DNA of 64,000 nucleotides from Reticulascus tulasneorum (GCA_001557505.1 LSAX01000002.1:3596001-3660000); one strand, 5' to 3'. Shown: positions 10,880 to 22,573, numbered from the stretch's first letter. Translations and numbers: made by a program. The notes: generated by a model not told the origin, from the letters alone.

Positions 10880-11111
10880 CCACGCCTGATATCAAACTTC
10901 CCCAACGTGCCTCGAAGGATACTTGGTTTCACTGCTGTCAAGTTTGCATCATCAATAGAATCCGAGAAGAAACTAGACACATCCCGTCGATCACAGGGTA
11001 CATCTGAAAAGAATGCATACATTTCATCATTTCCTTTCAAGGGAAGTTCTCACCTATATTGCCAATGCTGTTCTATATGTGACTGCCATTGCCTCCCGAA
11101 GCTCCCAGCGT

Positions 11112-13439
11112 TCAACCAAAATCATCCTGAACGGAGCCTTCCCCGGACTCACGATCCGCTGAATTGACTTCGTGTAGAGGTGCCGTCTCCAAACTTGCGC
11201 CAGGTGCTCCCGTTCGTCCCATCATGCTTGCCCGCCTCGATCGAAGATCCAACGACTCGCTTTCCTCGTCGACTTCGACCTCGTCTTCATCTACCGCCGA
11301 AGGCTCATCACTCTCGTTATCGGTCTCCAGCTTCTCAGCGAGATGCTGTTGAAGCCCCGCCACGAAACCGTGCGCGTAGGTAAACTTCGTTATCCCGCCA
11401 TTAGGAAGCCCGGCATACATCTTTTGCGCTTCGTTGAGACATCTCTGAGCCTGAATATACTTGGATTGAGCCAACCAGGCCTCTGCACCAAGGACGCTCC
11501 ACACCGCCGATTTCCGTTTCCGGCTACCCCAGGAGTTGGTCCCTACACCTTGCTTCGAGGCATAACAAACAGCTAACCGCTCTCTCATCAGAGCCTCTCC
11601 AACAGGTCCAAGGATTTTAGAATCCAGCAGTCTTATGCCCCATCTGGCAGCATCATCGATGCTGCTTCCTCCCCTGAGTCGAAGTAGTTCGAGCCCCAGG
11701 GTGAGCGAACGCAGCGCCCCGAATGGCGCATTGCACCTAGTGTAATATGAGTAGAACGCAGCCTCCAGCATTTGGTCGATAGTCTCCGCGCGAGTCTTGG
11801 AGGACATGCTCTGAGGCATGATTAGCAAGCTGATGGCGGCCATCTCATTGGCCGCCGCATGGTATTTCCATGCTTTCGCATCGCTGAAGTCGGACCTAAG
11901 GAGGTCATAGGTTGATTGTGCCAGCTTCCAGTCTCGGAGCATAAAGGCGAAATCGGCCAGTTTTCTCATGATAGCCTCCGCGGTATCCGGTCGATAGAAT
12001 CCAAGCGTATCATAGTTGCTTGAAGAACCGCTGCCCCCTGAACCCGAGGATGACCTCGACGGACCGCCGAATCCGCCCCACTTCCGGGACAGATTCATGA
12101 ACCGTCCGGTGATGCCTCTTCGGCGTGACGCCACTTGATCATTCCATGAAGACACATGCCGTTCCATCGTGGGCACGATTGACTGCGTCACCATTTCCCG
12201 AATGAATGTTCGGATGGCCGTGGCGTCCGATTCAAAGATGTACCTGGTTGGGTCCTCGAACTCTTCCTGATTCTCACCCTTTTGGATGTCTGCCAACTCC
12301 TCAGAAGCAGTCATCCAATCACTCCGCGGGAGCTGTATGCTGTCATCGTCGGTCTCTGCGCTCTGACTGCTCCGAAGCCGGAGAAGATGGCAGTGCAGCC
12401 CAAGGTGACGCTTCATTTGCTCGAACAAAGACAAAGATGTCGTGATATCATCGTGCTCCTCGTCATGAACGAGAACATAGTACCGGAGGTACTCGCCGTC
12501 TACCCATTGCGGAAGTCTACTGTCACCATGACTGGTTTCTATGTAGAGTTTCCGGAACTCCTCAATTGGTGACTTGCTCCGCGAGCTGATGGCGATCACG
12601 CAAGCTACTGGATGAGCAAAGGTTTCATGGGCTGATAGAGGAATCCCAGATAACAGCCTGCGCAAGTATAGTGAATAGTACGGAGATGTAGCTTCAACGT
12701 CTAAGCCTTGTCTTGTCAATCCGCCGTGGTGGGGCATGCTCATGAATGACTCCTCGGCATATGTTAGATGGCGATCAACCACGGTTTCGACGTCTTTCAG
12801 TTTGCTCTTTGCCCGAGCTGCATTGTCCGAAACTCCGTTCGCACTTGATGAAGATTGGGGATTCTTTATCCCACTCGCAACGGGCTCTGGATGCTCGACA
12901 TTGTCTCCAAACTTAACGAATCGAATAGAGTAGTCCTCCCACGTCCGGCTCGCGCCATTGCTGTCTCTAATTGTGACCTTGCCTTGTATCCTCTCGCCAA
13001 AAGGCCGGAGTAGCTCCCAAAGCCCATCTTTGAAACCTTTTTCAACTGCCAACGCCTCCGTGTCTTTTGAAGTGTATATAGCCACATGTGGTACGTATGA
13101 CTTGAGTATGAGGTTCAGCGGATCGCCCGGGCTGTCCGCTGCGCTTTCTATCAAAGACCTGCTTGCTGGCCCGCCAAACACCGACCCAGACAGGTTGCGG
13201 CCCGGAGATCCTCTGCCCACCGGTGACATGGACCTTGAGCCAGGCGGGGTCAAGGTCGAAGCGAATAGCGATGCTGTTGAGGGATTCGGCTTCCGGTACG
13301 GCAGGGTTGCTTCGGACTGAGAGAGTGGAAGGCTATCCAGCGCGCCAGGCCGCGTTTTCGGAAGTCTTATGGTGGACGCTGCCAGCGGCAAGGCCTGTAT
13401 GGACTCGGTGGGCGAAGCATCGTGGTCATTGGACTGCAT
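11112..13439 (-). CDS. TRS85: TRAPP III complex subunit Trs85 (TRAPPC8)
   Basis: Single exon, 775 residues. Trs85 defines the TRAPP III tethering complex, the guanine-nucleotide exchange factor for Ypt1/Rab1 in autophagy and ER-Golgi traffic. After a Ser/Pro-rich leader of about 110 residues comes the family block PHVAIYTSKDTEALAVEKGF, LRPFGERIQGKVTIRDSNGAS and EDYSIRFVKFG. Later blocks include SPYYSLYLRRLLSGIPLSAHETF, HPVACVIAIS and TPLHEV-type acidic C-terminal sequence. The middle contains ADFAFMLRDWKLAQSTYDLLRSDF and YHAAANEMAAIS, typical helical repeats. A Gly/Ser-rich low-complexity spacer sits near residues 465-485. The acidic tail (about 725-745) is unusual but common in fungal versions. 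The gene is convergent with the asteroid-like gene and divergent from BUD13. Confidence 0.92.
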   Translation of the reverse strand: MQSNDHDASPTESIQALPLAASTIRLPKTRPGALDSLPLSQSEATLPYRKPNPSTASLFASTLTPPGSRSMSPVGRGSPGRNLSGSVFGGPASRSLIESAADSPGDPLNLILKSYVPHVAIYTSKDTEALAVEKGFKDGLWELLRPFGERIQGKVTIRDSNGASRTWEDYSIRFVKFGDNVEHPEPVASGIKNPQSSSSANGVSDNAARAKSKLKDVETVVDRHLTYAEESFMSMPHHGGLTRQGLDVEATSPYYSLYLRRLLSGIPLSAHETFAHPVACVIAISSRSKSPIEEFRKLYIETSHGDSRLPQWVDGEYLRYYVLVHDEEHDDITTSLSLFEQMKRHLGLHCHLLRLRSSQSAETDDDSIQLPRSDWMTASEELADIQKGENQEEFEDPTRYIFESDATAIRTFIREMVTQSIVPTMERHVSSWNDQVASRRRGITGRFMNLSRKWGGFGGPSRSSSGSGGSGSSSNYDTLGFYRPDTAEAIMRKLADFAFMLRDWKLAQSTYDLLRSDFSDAKAWKYHAAANEMAAISLLIMPQSMSSKTRAETIDQMLEAAFYSYYTRCNAPFGALRSLTLGLELLRLRGGSSIDDAARWGIRLLDSKILGPVGEALMRERLAVCYASKQGVGTNSWGSRKRKSAVWSVLGAEAWLAQSKYIQAQRCLNEAQKMYAGLPNGGITKFTYAHGFVAGLQQHLAEKLETDNESDEPSAVDEDEVEVDEESESLDLRSRRASMMGRTGAPGASLETAPLHEVNSADRESGEGSVQDDFG

Positions 13440-14114
13440 GAAGGCGGCTTTTGGAAAGACTCGGGGAGTCGATTGGGGCGAAACACAGAGCTTCGCATAT
13501 ATGGAATCGAATGCTTAGCTTGGGAGCCACTCAGATTATGAATAGTCTGGGGCTCAGCAACCAGCGTCAGCTGTATCCGCAGATGTCATCAGGAAATTGG
13601 GGCTCAGTCGCAGGATAGAAGAAGATAATTTAATGAGGTCTGTTCTGTAAGTGTGTCAGTCAAAGATATGGGAGGTAATCACTAGACATCCAAGAGAGAA
13701 AAGGCATACAGATGCTGCTCCATCACCAAGTAATGGCGGCGTTCTGGAGAAAGATGTTCCCTTAACCTTGTAGGTACCTAATAGAATCAGCTTCCAAGCA
13801 GCAAAATGCGGTTATCAGGGCCTATGGCGCCCCAAATCATTACGGCGAGGTACGTACTGTCATCACGTGTAGTTACCTCGACAGTGCGGATAGGCCCTCA
13901 TGTGGTGGGGCATCCCTGCCAAACCCGAATTAGTTTACTGGGTCCCACGATACCGCGTTGAACTGCCTGTAGAGCTAACTTAGCTCTCAGCCTTTCGGTC
14001 GAACTGCTTTAGTGCATAAGTAGCCTCCTGTAGGTTTCTCGACTCAAGACTTCGGAATCCGCCAAAGCCTTGTGGGAAGGGATAATCTTCGACTTCAGTC
14101 AAGGCCAGGCCATA
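13440..14114. promoter_or_regulatory. Divergent promoter of TRS85 and BUD13
   Basis: The 675 bases lie between divergent start codons. A perfect CACGTG E-box sits at 13864-13869, about 250 bases before BUD13, and a TAGGTACCTA palindrome lies near 13770. No gene was seen. Confidence 0.4.
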
Positions 14115-15101
14115 ATGCCATCCGACCTGTCATCCTACCTCGCAACGCGGTACCTCGTCGCCGACCCGAAGCCAACGTCCAAGAAGCGTAAACGGAAGCA
14201 GGCCGCTGGCGCATCCGGTTTACTCATCACCGACGACGACGATAACGGCTGGTCTCAGGCATCTGCTCAGAATGACGTGAACGAAGATGGCCCCGTCACC
14301 GTGGATGGCACATCGGCAGAGTTCCGTCGAGCCAAGAAGAGCAACTGGAAAATAGTGGGAGGATCTGCCCCGGCAACCCCAAAAGACGATGCTTCCGCCG
14401 CGGCGGACGCCATCCTTGCTTCGGCAGCGGCAGAGAACGAGGCAGCCCGGCAGGCGGAAGACGAAATGCCTGTTATAGAAGACGGTCCAGATGTGGTGAA
14501 GATGAGCGACGGCACACATGCTGGCCTCCAAGGTGCAGCAGCAGTGTCGGCACAGCTGAAGAGGCAGAAACTGGCCGAGCAGGAGGAGTTCGCACAAGCG
14601 CGCAACAGTGGCAAGGAACAGGAGACGGTCTATCGCGATGCGACCGGAAGACGAGTGGATGTTTCCATGAGAAGAGCCGAGGCGAGGCGGCTGGCAGAGG
14701 AAAAGGAGCGTCAGGCGAAGCTGGCCCCCAAAGGCGACGTGCAGCTTGAGCAAGCCAGGCAGCGAAGAGAGCAATTAGAGGATGCGAAACTGATGCCGCT
14801 AGCTAGGACGGTGGATGACGTGGAAATGAACAACGAGCTGAAAGATCAGGAGAGGTGGAATGACCCTATGGCTCAGTTCATCAGCGAGAAGACCGGCAGT
14901 GCCTCGGCAGGGAAAGGTAGCAAAAATAAGGGCAGGCCAATATATCAGGGCGGAGCACCACCCAACCGCTACGGCATTCGCCCGGGTTATCGGTGGGATG
15001 GTGTGGACAGAAGTAATGGGTTCGAAGGAGAGAGGTTCAAGGCGATCAATCGTCGGGAGAGAAACAAGGGGTTGGATTACTCGTGGCAGATGGACGAGTA
15101 A
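14115..15101 (+). CDS. BUD13: Pre-mRNA-splicing factor Bud13/Cwc26 (RES complex)
   Basis: Single exon, 328 residues. Bud13 is a subunit of the RES (retention and splicing) complex with Snu17 and Pml1, which binds the spliceosome and keeps unspliced RNA in the nucleus. The start [14 protein letters not shown] is the conserved family N-terminus, so ATG 14115 is preferred over the in-frame ATG at 14070. The conserved C-terminal half shows [18 protein letters not shown], then a charged coiled coil, [39 protein letters not shown] and a terminal DYSW. The N-terminal half is acidic and disordered with a basic patch SKKRKRK. The gene is convergent with TFIIF-alpha, 180 bases apart. Confidence 0.95.
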   Translation: MPSDLSSYLATRYLVADPKPTSKKRKRKQAAGASGLLITDDDDNGWSQASAQNDVNEDGPVTVDGTSAEFRRAKKSNWKIVGGSAPATPKDDASAAADAILASAAAENEAARQAEDEMPVIEDGPDVVKMSDGTHAGLQGAAAVSAQLKRQKLAEQEEFAQARNSGKEQETVYRDATGRRVDVSMRRAEARRLAEEKERQAKLAPKGDVQLEQARQRREQLEDAKLMPLARTVDDVEMNNELKDQERWNDPMAQFISEKTGSASAGKGSKNKGRPIYQGGAPPNRYGIRPGYRWDGVDRSNGFEGERFKAINRRERNKGLDYSWQMDE

Positions 15102-15280
15102 AGTGCATTAAATTATGTACATCATTGTTGGTAGACGCATGCAAAACTATGTATGTACAACGATTCGCCCCGGAGGCATGATCCCGAATGCTTTGGTCTT
15201 TGGCGACTGCACTGAATGGTGCTGGTAAGTGATCCAGCTAAAGCCGATCTCCTACTCCCATGCATGTTCGCTGCTTCGCC

Positions 15281-17556
15281 CTACGCCTTGCGACGAAGGA
15301 TTTTGTCTGGCCCATAGGCGCAGTTCTCCTTGACCAGCTTGATCCAATCTTTCTTGCCCATTTGCCCAGGATTTTCGCCAACGCGGCTGGAAAAGTGCTT
15401 CATCAGATTACCAATGGTGATCCCATTCGGAAGTGGAGGGAGAGCTTGGATGATCTCCCAAGCTTCCACTGGACCACCCGGGGAGCCAGCTCGTGGTACT
15501 GGGGAACCTTCTTTCGCAGGAGAGGCTGCACCCGAGCCTGTGGAAGTTAGGTCAGTCACAGTTTCACTTCAACAAGAAACCCTCAAAGCAGCCAACATTG
15601 GCTTCTTCAAGAATGCAGCGATGCGATGACAACTTACCAGTGTTTGGTGGGATGGGACTACCGGCTCTTGAGCCAACCGGTGTGCCTTTGGCTCCGGTGC
15701 CAAGCAACTTGAGCTTCTTCTTTCTTGGTTGACCATCCGACATTTCCCCTGCGGTGGCTTCTCCGTCGCTAGTGGACCCCATACTCAACTTGGTCTTCTG
15801 ACCAGCTTGCCCCTGAGGTAGAGGGGTGGAGGACCGGCTGGCCTGGACAGATCCGATGGTCTGTTTCTTCAACTTCTTTCGCGAGGATTCATTTCCGCTC
15901 GATTCGGAGAGATTCGGAGAGCCCGGTCGCTTCAAAGACTTGCCCTTCTTCAGTGCATCCGCCTGCTTCTGCTTACCCGATGGCGTCGTGACGCCTTTGG
16001 ATGACGAGCCTGCCGCGCCTTTCTCGGTCGAGTCTTGCTTTTGAGTGCTATTCTCGTCATCTTTGTTTTGCTCGCCTTGCTTTTCCGCATCGGAATCGTC
16101 CTCGCTCTGCAGTTTTGGTTAGCATGACACCAAGTAAGAAGAAATTGCGACGTACCTCTGTAGACGCGAAGTAGTCTGGATTGTCCGAGTCGCTCTGATA
16201 TATGGTCTCCTTCTCCCTCTTTATCAAAGACTTCTTGGTCTTCTTTCCAAGCTTCTCCCGCTGCTCTTCTTCTTTTCTCTCTTCCTCTTCTTCCTTTTCC
16301 ACCCTCCGTTCATCTGCATCACCGAAGAGGTTGGCGCCGAGCATATTGCGACGAACCCGGGCAGCGGAGTCCTTCGTATCCTCATCGTTATCCACTTCGA
16401 AGCCTGGTGCCTCATCATCGTCCTGGAACTCGTCACCGTCCACGTCAATCTGATCATGATCCATCTTCTCGCCCCGAGCTGCCCTTCTGAAGGTGGTGCT
16501 CTCGGACTTAATGCGGACTGGACCGTGGAAATATTGACGGGTGGCCTCCATTTCCGCCTGGTCGGTTTTCTTTTGCTGGTCTCGCAGGAACCATCTACCT
16601 GGGTCTACTTTCTTTTCCATCAATTTTTCTGCATCTTCCAGTCTCATGGTATTGAAGGGCGGTTTCGCGGTGAACTTGTACCACTTTTCCAACGGTATCG
16701 CATGGAAACTCGAGCCCTTCGCAACGAAACATATTGCGGACTCGGAAAGGGGCGCGACGTACGATCCAACCCACACATTTTTCCCATCAGCATCTTCAAG
16801 ATGCCAGGGAAGCGCTTCCTCATATCGTAGATCCGATTGCTTTTTCTGCTCCTCAGTTCGGGGGATGCGGTAGAACTGCACATTGTCCTTCTTCTCCTGC
16901 TTCTGCTTCTGCTTCTGAGTGACGCTGGGATCCTTCAGCGATGGAGCGCTCTTAGCCTGTTCGACGGCCCGTTGGGCTTCACGCTCAGATTTCAGCACGG
17001 CCAACCTCTCCGCCTCTTGCTCATCAACCGGATTCAGATCCGGCGCTTCTTCCCTCACTTCGCGCCCCGGTGGTGGTTGTCGAGGGTCTCGACGCTGCAG
17101 TGTGACCGGCCGAGTGAATTCGTCTTGGTTCGTCGGGTCGATGCCCCGCCTTTCCTGCTCATATTTGGTTGATGAGAAGCGCATTACATGGTATCGCATG
17201 CTCTCCCTGAGCGCTCGCTTTGTTGTGACAATCTTGTAGTCTTGGGCACCTGGAGGTGCCGGATCAATCCAGCCACCGTTAGCCGCCCGTTTGGCCTTGG
17301 TGTCCAGAACAGATGCGGGCTGTGGAGTGCCAGGAGGACCTGGTGAGGGCGTCTGAATCAGACCATGGCCACGAGGTGGCAGTCGGGCACTCGGTGCGGC
17401 TGCTTGAGGGATTGGGGCAGGGCGTTGAGTGTTGCCTTTGGGCTGGGGTCTCTTTCGGGCGACCATGGGATCGCCTCGCACGCGTCTCTTAATTATCGGC
17501 GGAGGGTGACCATTTTGGTTCTGGCCGTTGGGCAGCCCACTCGGTGACGTGCTCAT
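15281..17556 (-). CDS. TFG1: Transcription initiation factor IIF alpha subunit (RAP74/Tfg1)
   Basis: Three exons on the minus strand: 17556-16156, 16106-15638, 15537-15281, giving 708 residues. TFIIF binds RNA polymerase II and stabilises the pre-initiation complex. The N-terminal dimerisation module includes YKIVTTKRALRESMRYHVMRF, NVQFYRIPRTEEQKKQSDLRYEEALPWHLED, VWVGSYVAPLS and the acidic block after KWYKFTAKPPFNTMRLEDAE. The centre is long, acidic and Lys-rich. The last 86 residues form the winged-helix domain (AWEIIQALPPLPNGITIGNL, then HFSSRVG and KKDWIKLVKEN) that contacts the CTD phosphatase in other species. Basic-Ser/Thr repeats around 590-640 look disordered. Both introns restore a continuous frame. 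Confidence 0.95.
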
Positions 17557-19252
17557 ACTTGCGGTAGTGACGGGAGTAGACTGCTAAGCTTCTGTTGTAG
17601 ACAATGAGCAGCTTGGAACGGTGGCAGATATCACTACTTTCGCTATTGCTAGGGAATGGTAGGTGTAGCGTTGATCGTGACCTGCAGAGCAGGCTTGTCA
17701 AGCTGAGCGCGCCGAGCGCAGCGCCAGATCCAGAGCGCCTTGGAATTGCCGTTGACGGTTTAACGTATGGAGTGTGCTAGATTATTTCCCACGAAAGGAT
17801 CAGAGTTGCGACAGATATCTGCCTTTATGTGCGCGTTGGTTTGGCCGCCGAAGGGTTGACTGGTGTTGACGCTTTGAAAGAACTGGTAAAATATGACGAT
17901 CTTGACAGCCTGAGGAAGGAACAGTGGATGGAGCCTGGGGAGCTTACTGGGGACCTAGGGATACAGTGGACGGACGGGATGACTGCGATAGTATGTAGTG
18001 CTGGAATTAGTGCATGAGTAACCAGTTTAGGAGCTAGCTCATGATTAGGTCGGTACTCAGTACTTTTTGGAATGGGTAAGAGTTCCCTGGGGTCCAGCCT
18101 CAATTGTACTCCGTAAAAGTACCGTCTATCTAATTACCCGCAGCTCCCACAGTGTACCTAATCACGGGCCTGCAATGGGAAGCCTTTATTAGGCTGCCAT
18201 GCCCCCACTTGAACGAGTGCGCATTCGATGCATGCGGACTGCAGACCACCTACTTCCTTTCATTGCTGTCTTACTGCAGAACCTGTAAAGAAAGTGAGAA
18301 GTCTCCTTGGCAAGGGATTTATAAGCTCCAGATCTTCTAATTACCACAATAGAATGCTAGGACCTAGATGCTCATAGTATAAGGTACCTATCTTGGTCGT
18401 ACGCAAGATGCTTGAGGACACCAAACGGCCAACCGGTATTCGGGTTTAATGGAGCTATAAGGACTGTTTGGAGCAGAGGAAGTAGCGATGAAACCAACTA
18501 AGTAACCACCTAATCAATCAATCATGGCCTTACCTACCTTAGGTACCTTAGGTACTGAGGTAAGGTAGTTCGAGTGTGCTCCTGTGTGCGAGGGCTTACA
18601 ACTACGTGGAAGTGTACACTGTGCGACCCAACTGCTTCTAGTAGCGGCTGTATAGTGCTCGGGCAATATTACGCACGGTAACTGCCTACCAGCACTGTGC
18701 TACGGTCAAGCGAAATAGCTCTAAAACAATGGAGCACGGAACTCAGAGCTGGCCCAGCATTAACTTCCACACACAACTCAATTGCCAGCCTGGTGTAACG
18801 GCTGTTCAGATTGAACTCACTCCCTACCGTCTCACCATACGGGGTTCATTCCAAGAAGGTCAAAGTTCTACTCCAAATGTTCATGGTCCATAGGTAGTCA
18901 GAGGAACACACCGACAGCTACTTCCTTAGCTCCGGCCGCCCACGCGATCAGAACGCTGATGTAAAAGTCAAATCATCTCGTCACTCAACCTGCCCGCATC
19001 GTCGTTTTATATCTGAAAATCCAATTCCTTATCTGTTGGTTTCAACTGATCATCAGCTCAAGGATTGCTCCGGAATCTTCAAGAGAACCTTCCTGCGGCG
19101 AGTGCCATCTCGAGCATACGACGAGTATACAAAGTTCGCAAATGTGAGCAATGTACATGGTGTTTGCAGACCTCTTCGCAGATATTTGCCACTCTAGTCC
19201 TTGGATCGCCATTGTGCTACCCGTGTGATGAGTTTGGAAGAAATCGGTCACT
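17557..19252. other. Long divergent intergenic region (1.7 kb)
   Basis: The stretch lies between TFG1 and the Cid1-type gene, which point away from each other. The only marked structure is a CTACCTTA/TAAGGTAG inverted repeat with AGGTACCT units at 18534-18568; I saw no convincing gene. Short frames at 17825-18340 have no recognisable content. It probably holds two separate promoters and 5' leaders. Confidence 0.5.
18534..18568. repeat. AGGTACCT-rich imperfect palindrome
   Basis: CTACCTTA (18534-18541) and TAAGGTAG (18561-18568) form the ends, with two TTAGGTAC copies between them. Similar AGGTAC/TAGGTACCT words recur in other non-coding parts of the window (near 8638, 13770, 18381, 35230). 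They are dispersed short repeats of unknown role. Confidence 0.5.
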
Positions 19253-22200
19253 ATGCAGCATAGAGAAGGAAACGCCGGCGGGCACACCGGAAACGGACTT
19301 GAGGATCGCCTTCGAGGCCTCATTCTTACGAATGCCACAACTGATGGCGGGCAACCTCCTTTTTCTCCACCGCAGCAGTTGCGCTCTCAACAGTCGTCGG
19401 GAACTTCGCCAGCGATGTTACCTGGTTCCCGGGCTCCAGGCCAAAACCAAGGATATGCTGAAAATGAAATGAGCAGCCAGCCGCCGACGTCCCCAAAGGC
19501 ATCCAGGAGACGTCCAAATCAAGCACAGCGCCGTCAAATGAGTGCCCAACTGTCCATACCCATCGATTCGCGGCCAAACCCGCCTCATTCTGCACGCCCG
19601 TATGTTAGCCCCCCAGGCCATCCGACCCATCGACACTCGTCAAGCTTTCAACACAAGCAGCCTCGGCCTCACCCTTCTGCATTCTACAATGGGTCTGGAT
19701 CCCCGAGCACTGGACACTGGTCCACAACACCAGCTTCAAATCACCAGCAGTATCTGCCACCCGTTCCCTATGGACATTCGGATCTCGAGTCACCTCGATC
19801 TCATTTCCTGCCTTCTTCCCACACCCACCACCAGCCGAATCAGTTTCATCAAGATGGCGTATCTTCGCAAGCCTCCAGGAATCCTCAGGCTCCATTTTAC
19901 AATCACCGTGGACCCCATCACCCCAAGCCGGAGGATATTGCCAGCCAGTCATCATTTTTAGAAGGACTGTGCAACACCATCGTTGCAAATGCAGCTATCG
20001 GCCGCGAGGACATTGCGGAGAAAGAAGAGTTTCGGCTCAAGATAGAACAAGTCTGTCGAACTGCCATCACTGAATACGAACTGCAACAAAATGGTGTAGC
20101 CCAATTCGCCTCAAACTCAGTAGCACTGAAGTGCTTTGGTAGCCTCTCATCAGGCTTTGCGACAAAGGCTTCTGACATGGATCTGGGTCTTCTCTCACCC
20201 TCCTCAGACCCGCAACCAGATGCTCCGGGTTCCCAAATACCAAGACTAATAGAAAGGGCCTTTCTTGATCTTGGCCTTGGGGCACGACTGTTGACCCGAA
20301 CGAGAGTACCCATTATCAAACTGTGCGAGAGACCGCCGGAGACACTGAGGCGCGATCTTCTGCAGGAACGAGAGAGATGGGAGAAGGGGATTGACGCAGA
20401 TGATGTCGAGGGAATCAATGAGGAGGATACAGCTGATATTGAACCTCGCCATGCCCACCAAGCTAGAAAAGCAACTGAGGAAACAGACGTTGGGCCAACC
20501 GAAAAATCAACTGAGGATCCACTTGTGAGTCCTGAGTTGGACGAAGTCAGGAATGTGTTTCTACGACAATCTGAGAAGCAGTCTCTTCCCACATACTACA
20601 ACTCAGCCAAGCGCCTTCTAAGAAAGCTTGGCGGCCGCGACATCACTGTCTCAAATTCTCGGGACTTCTCAGAGGAGGACTTCGTCCTGCTGACAAAAGT
20701 GTCTGAGGCATTCATTCGCGGGCTTTTTGACCTCGAGCTGCTGAACCGGCTTCAAAAGTACACCTCGCTTTCTTCCCAGACACAGCCCAACTCAGCTAGC
20801 TACCGCACGTTACAGGGTGTTTACACACAAGCGGAAGGCGAGAAACTTGTCATGCTATGGGAGAATCGCAAGGTAAAGGAGAGCACGGATCAAGACGAAA
20901 AGGCGTCGTTGGCCTGTATCACGGCTTGGCAAAATCTTCAAAATCTACCTAGTTTCGGCGTCGATCCGCTCACCTACACAAAGCAACTTCAGTTACAATT
21001 CGAGAAATTAAGACGAATTATTTCGGTTCAGCTTGTTGGCCTTGAGCAAGCGCAATATGAGGCGGTTGGAGCTTACCACTCTCGAGCAATGAGGATCATG
21101 TCAGACTTGACGCCACGTTTGCAGCCTTCTGCTTCCGCATCTAGCCGCTCAAATCAGACATCAACAGACTTGGACGTTCCCGCGTCTCTTCATCAAATAG
21201 TGATCAATCAGTACGTGGCCGGAATCTGGGATCACAGCATTCGAGCCTCAGTGAAGGACTTTGTCAGCAGCTGCCTGCACCCCCCCAGTCTCCGAGCCAC
21301 TGCTCGCCGGCATAAGAGTCTTCAACTGGCCCTTGAGTTGGATAGAGCACTCGACAGGGGATTATATAACTCGAACCTAGCGAATGACATCAAAGAGTAT
21401 ATCGAGATACTTCAAGGTCCGCTAAGAACGTCGAATACGGGAGATATACATTATGATTATGTTATCCCCGTGACGAAAGATAACATGGGCGTAGTCAAAC
21501 GCATGAGAGAAGTTGCCGATCCCGCAAAATTGGCGCCGAATCAACCCCGTGACCCGTATCGAGATGGTTTGGAGTTCCCGAAGGATGGGGTTGGCGTGCA
21601 GTGCGATATCAACTTTTCCGCACACCTAGCCCTTCAGAACACCCTTCTTCTTCGATGCTATTCTCATACAGACACACGTGTCCGGCCTTTGGTTTTGTTT
21701 GTCAAACACTGGGCCAAAGTTCGTGGGATCAATACGCCTTATCGCGGCACCCTGAGTAGTTATGGCTATGTACTCATGATGTTGCATTATCTCGTCAACA
21801 TTGCCCAACCGTTTGTCTGCCCAAATCTGCAGCAACTTGGTCCGCCTGCGCCAAACGATGAGAGTTCCCCAGATGCGTTTGACGAGACAGTGATTTGCAA
21901 AGGGAGATATGTCGGCTTTTGGAGAGATGAAGAAGAGATCCAGAGATTGGCCGGGAACAACCAGCTCAACTACAACGCGGACTCTGTTGGCCATTTGCTG
22001 CGCGGATTTTTCGAGTATTATGCTCAAAGTGGCATGATGGGAACAGTGTCATGTAGAGGCTATGACTGGGGCAGAGATGTACTCAGCATCCGTACACCTG
22101 GAGGATTACTGTCCAAGGCAGAAAAGGGATGGACTGGAGCGAAGACTGTCAAGGAGTACAGACCTACCGCCTTGCCCTCCCCTCTTGCAGATTCTACAAT

Positions 22201-22573
22201 AAGCCAGTCATCACTGAGGTTACCAGTAGAGGACCGAAAAGGAGGTGGGCAGTCCGAAGAGAATCCGTCTACCTTACACCCTTCCCAGCCTGCAGGCAAG
22301 GCCAGCGGTGAAGTCAAGGAAATTCGGCATCGTTACCTCTTTGCGATTGAGGATCCATTCGAGCTAGATCACAACGTGGCTCGCACCGTTACCCATAATG
22401 GCATTGTCGCAATTCGCGACGAGTTTCGTCGAGCGTGGCGCATCATACGGAACGCAGGATCTGCCAACTCAGGAGAGGAGTTGCTGCAGGATGCCAGTAC
22501 GGCGAAGGAAGGGGAGAAGACTCCATACTTGCAACTGTTGGATGAGATTCATGGCTGGGAACTGTTTGACTAA
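19253..22573 (+). CDS. Cid1-family terminal nucleotidyltransferase with split catalytic core
   Basis: Single exon, 1,106 residues. The family adds non-templated nucleotides (A, U or C) to RNA 3' ends. Residues 1-220 are Pro/His/Gln/Ser-rich and disordered. The palm motif is at about 293-312 (FGSLSSGFATKASDMDLGLL): the G-S signature and the DMD metal ligands. The third aspartate lies in DINFSAHLAL near residue 785, so about 475 residues separate them, against about 60 in compact Cid1 proteins. The intervening part (about 365-780) is acidic and then helical. The PAP-associated part follows: RPLVLFVKHWAKVRGINTPYRGTLSSYGYVLMML, then YNADSVGHLLRGFFEYYAQ and IEDPFELDHNVARTV. Aspergillus CutA/CutB belong to this family and tag mRNA with C/U; orthology here is inference. 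Confidence 0.88.
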   Translation: MQHREGNAGGHTGNGLEDRLRGLILTNATTDGGQPPFSPPQQLRSQQSSGTSPAMLPGSRAPGQNQGYAENEMSSQPPTSPKASRRRPNQAQRRQMSAQLSIPIDSRPNPPHSARPYVSPPGHPTHRHSSSFQHKQPRPHPSAFYNGSGSPSTGHWSTTPASNHQQYLPPVPYGHSDLESPRSHFLPSSHTHHQPNQFHQDGVSSQASRNPQAPFYNHRGPHHPKPEDIASQSSFLEGLCNTIVANAAIGREDIAEKEEFRLKIEQVCRTAITEYELQQNGVAQFASNSVALKCFGSLSSGFATKASDMDLGLLSPSSDPQPDAPGSQIPRLIERAFLDLGLGARLLTRTRVPIIKLCERPPETLRRDLLQERERWEKGIDADDVEGINEEDTADIEPRHAHQARKATEETDVGPTEKSTEDPLVSPELDEVRNVFLRQSEKQSLPTYYNSAKRLLRKLGGRDITVSNSRDFSEEDFVLLTKVSEAFIRGLFDLELLNRLQKYTSLSSQTQPNSASYRTLQGVYTQAEGEKLVMLWENRKVKESTDQDEKASLACITAWQNLQNLPSFGVDPLTYTKQLQLQFEKLRRIISVQLVGLEQAQYEAVGAYHSRAMRIMSDLTPRLQPSASASSRSNQTSTDLDVPASLHQIVINQYVAGIWDHSIRASVKDFVSSCLHPPSLRATARRHKSLQLALELDRALDRGLYNSNLANDIKEYIEILQGPLRTSNTGDIHYDYVIPVTKDNMGVVKRMREVADPAKLAPNQPRDPYRDGLEFPKDGVGVQCDINFSAHLALQNTLLLRCYSHTDTRVRPLVLFVKHWAKVRGINTPYRGTLSSYGYVLMMLHYLVNIAQPFVCPNLQQLGPPAPNDESSPDAFDETVICKGRYVGFWRDEEEIQRLAGNNQLNYNADSVGHLLRGFFEYYAQSGMMGTVSCRGYDWGRDVLSIRTPGGLLSKAEKGWTGAKTVKEYRPTALPSPLADSTISQSSLRLPVEDRKGGGQSEENPSTLHPSQPAGKASGEVKEIRHRYLFAIEDPFELDHNVARTVTHNGIVAIRDEFRRAWRIIRNAGSANSGEELLQDASTAKEGEKTPYLQLLDEIHGWELFD

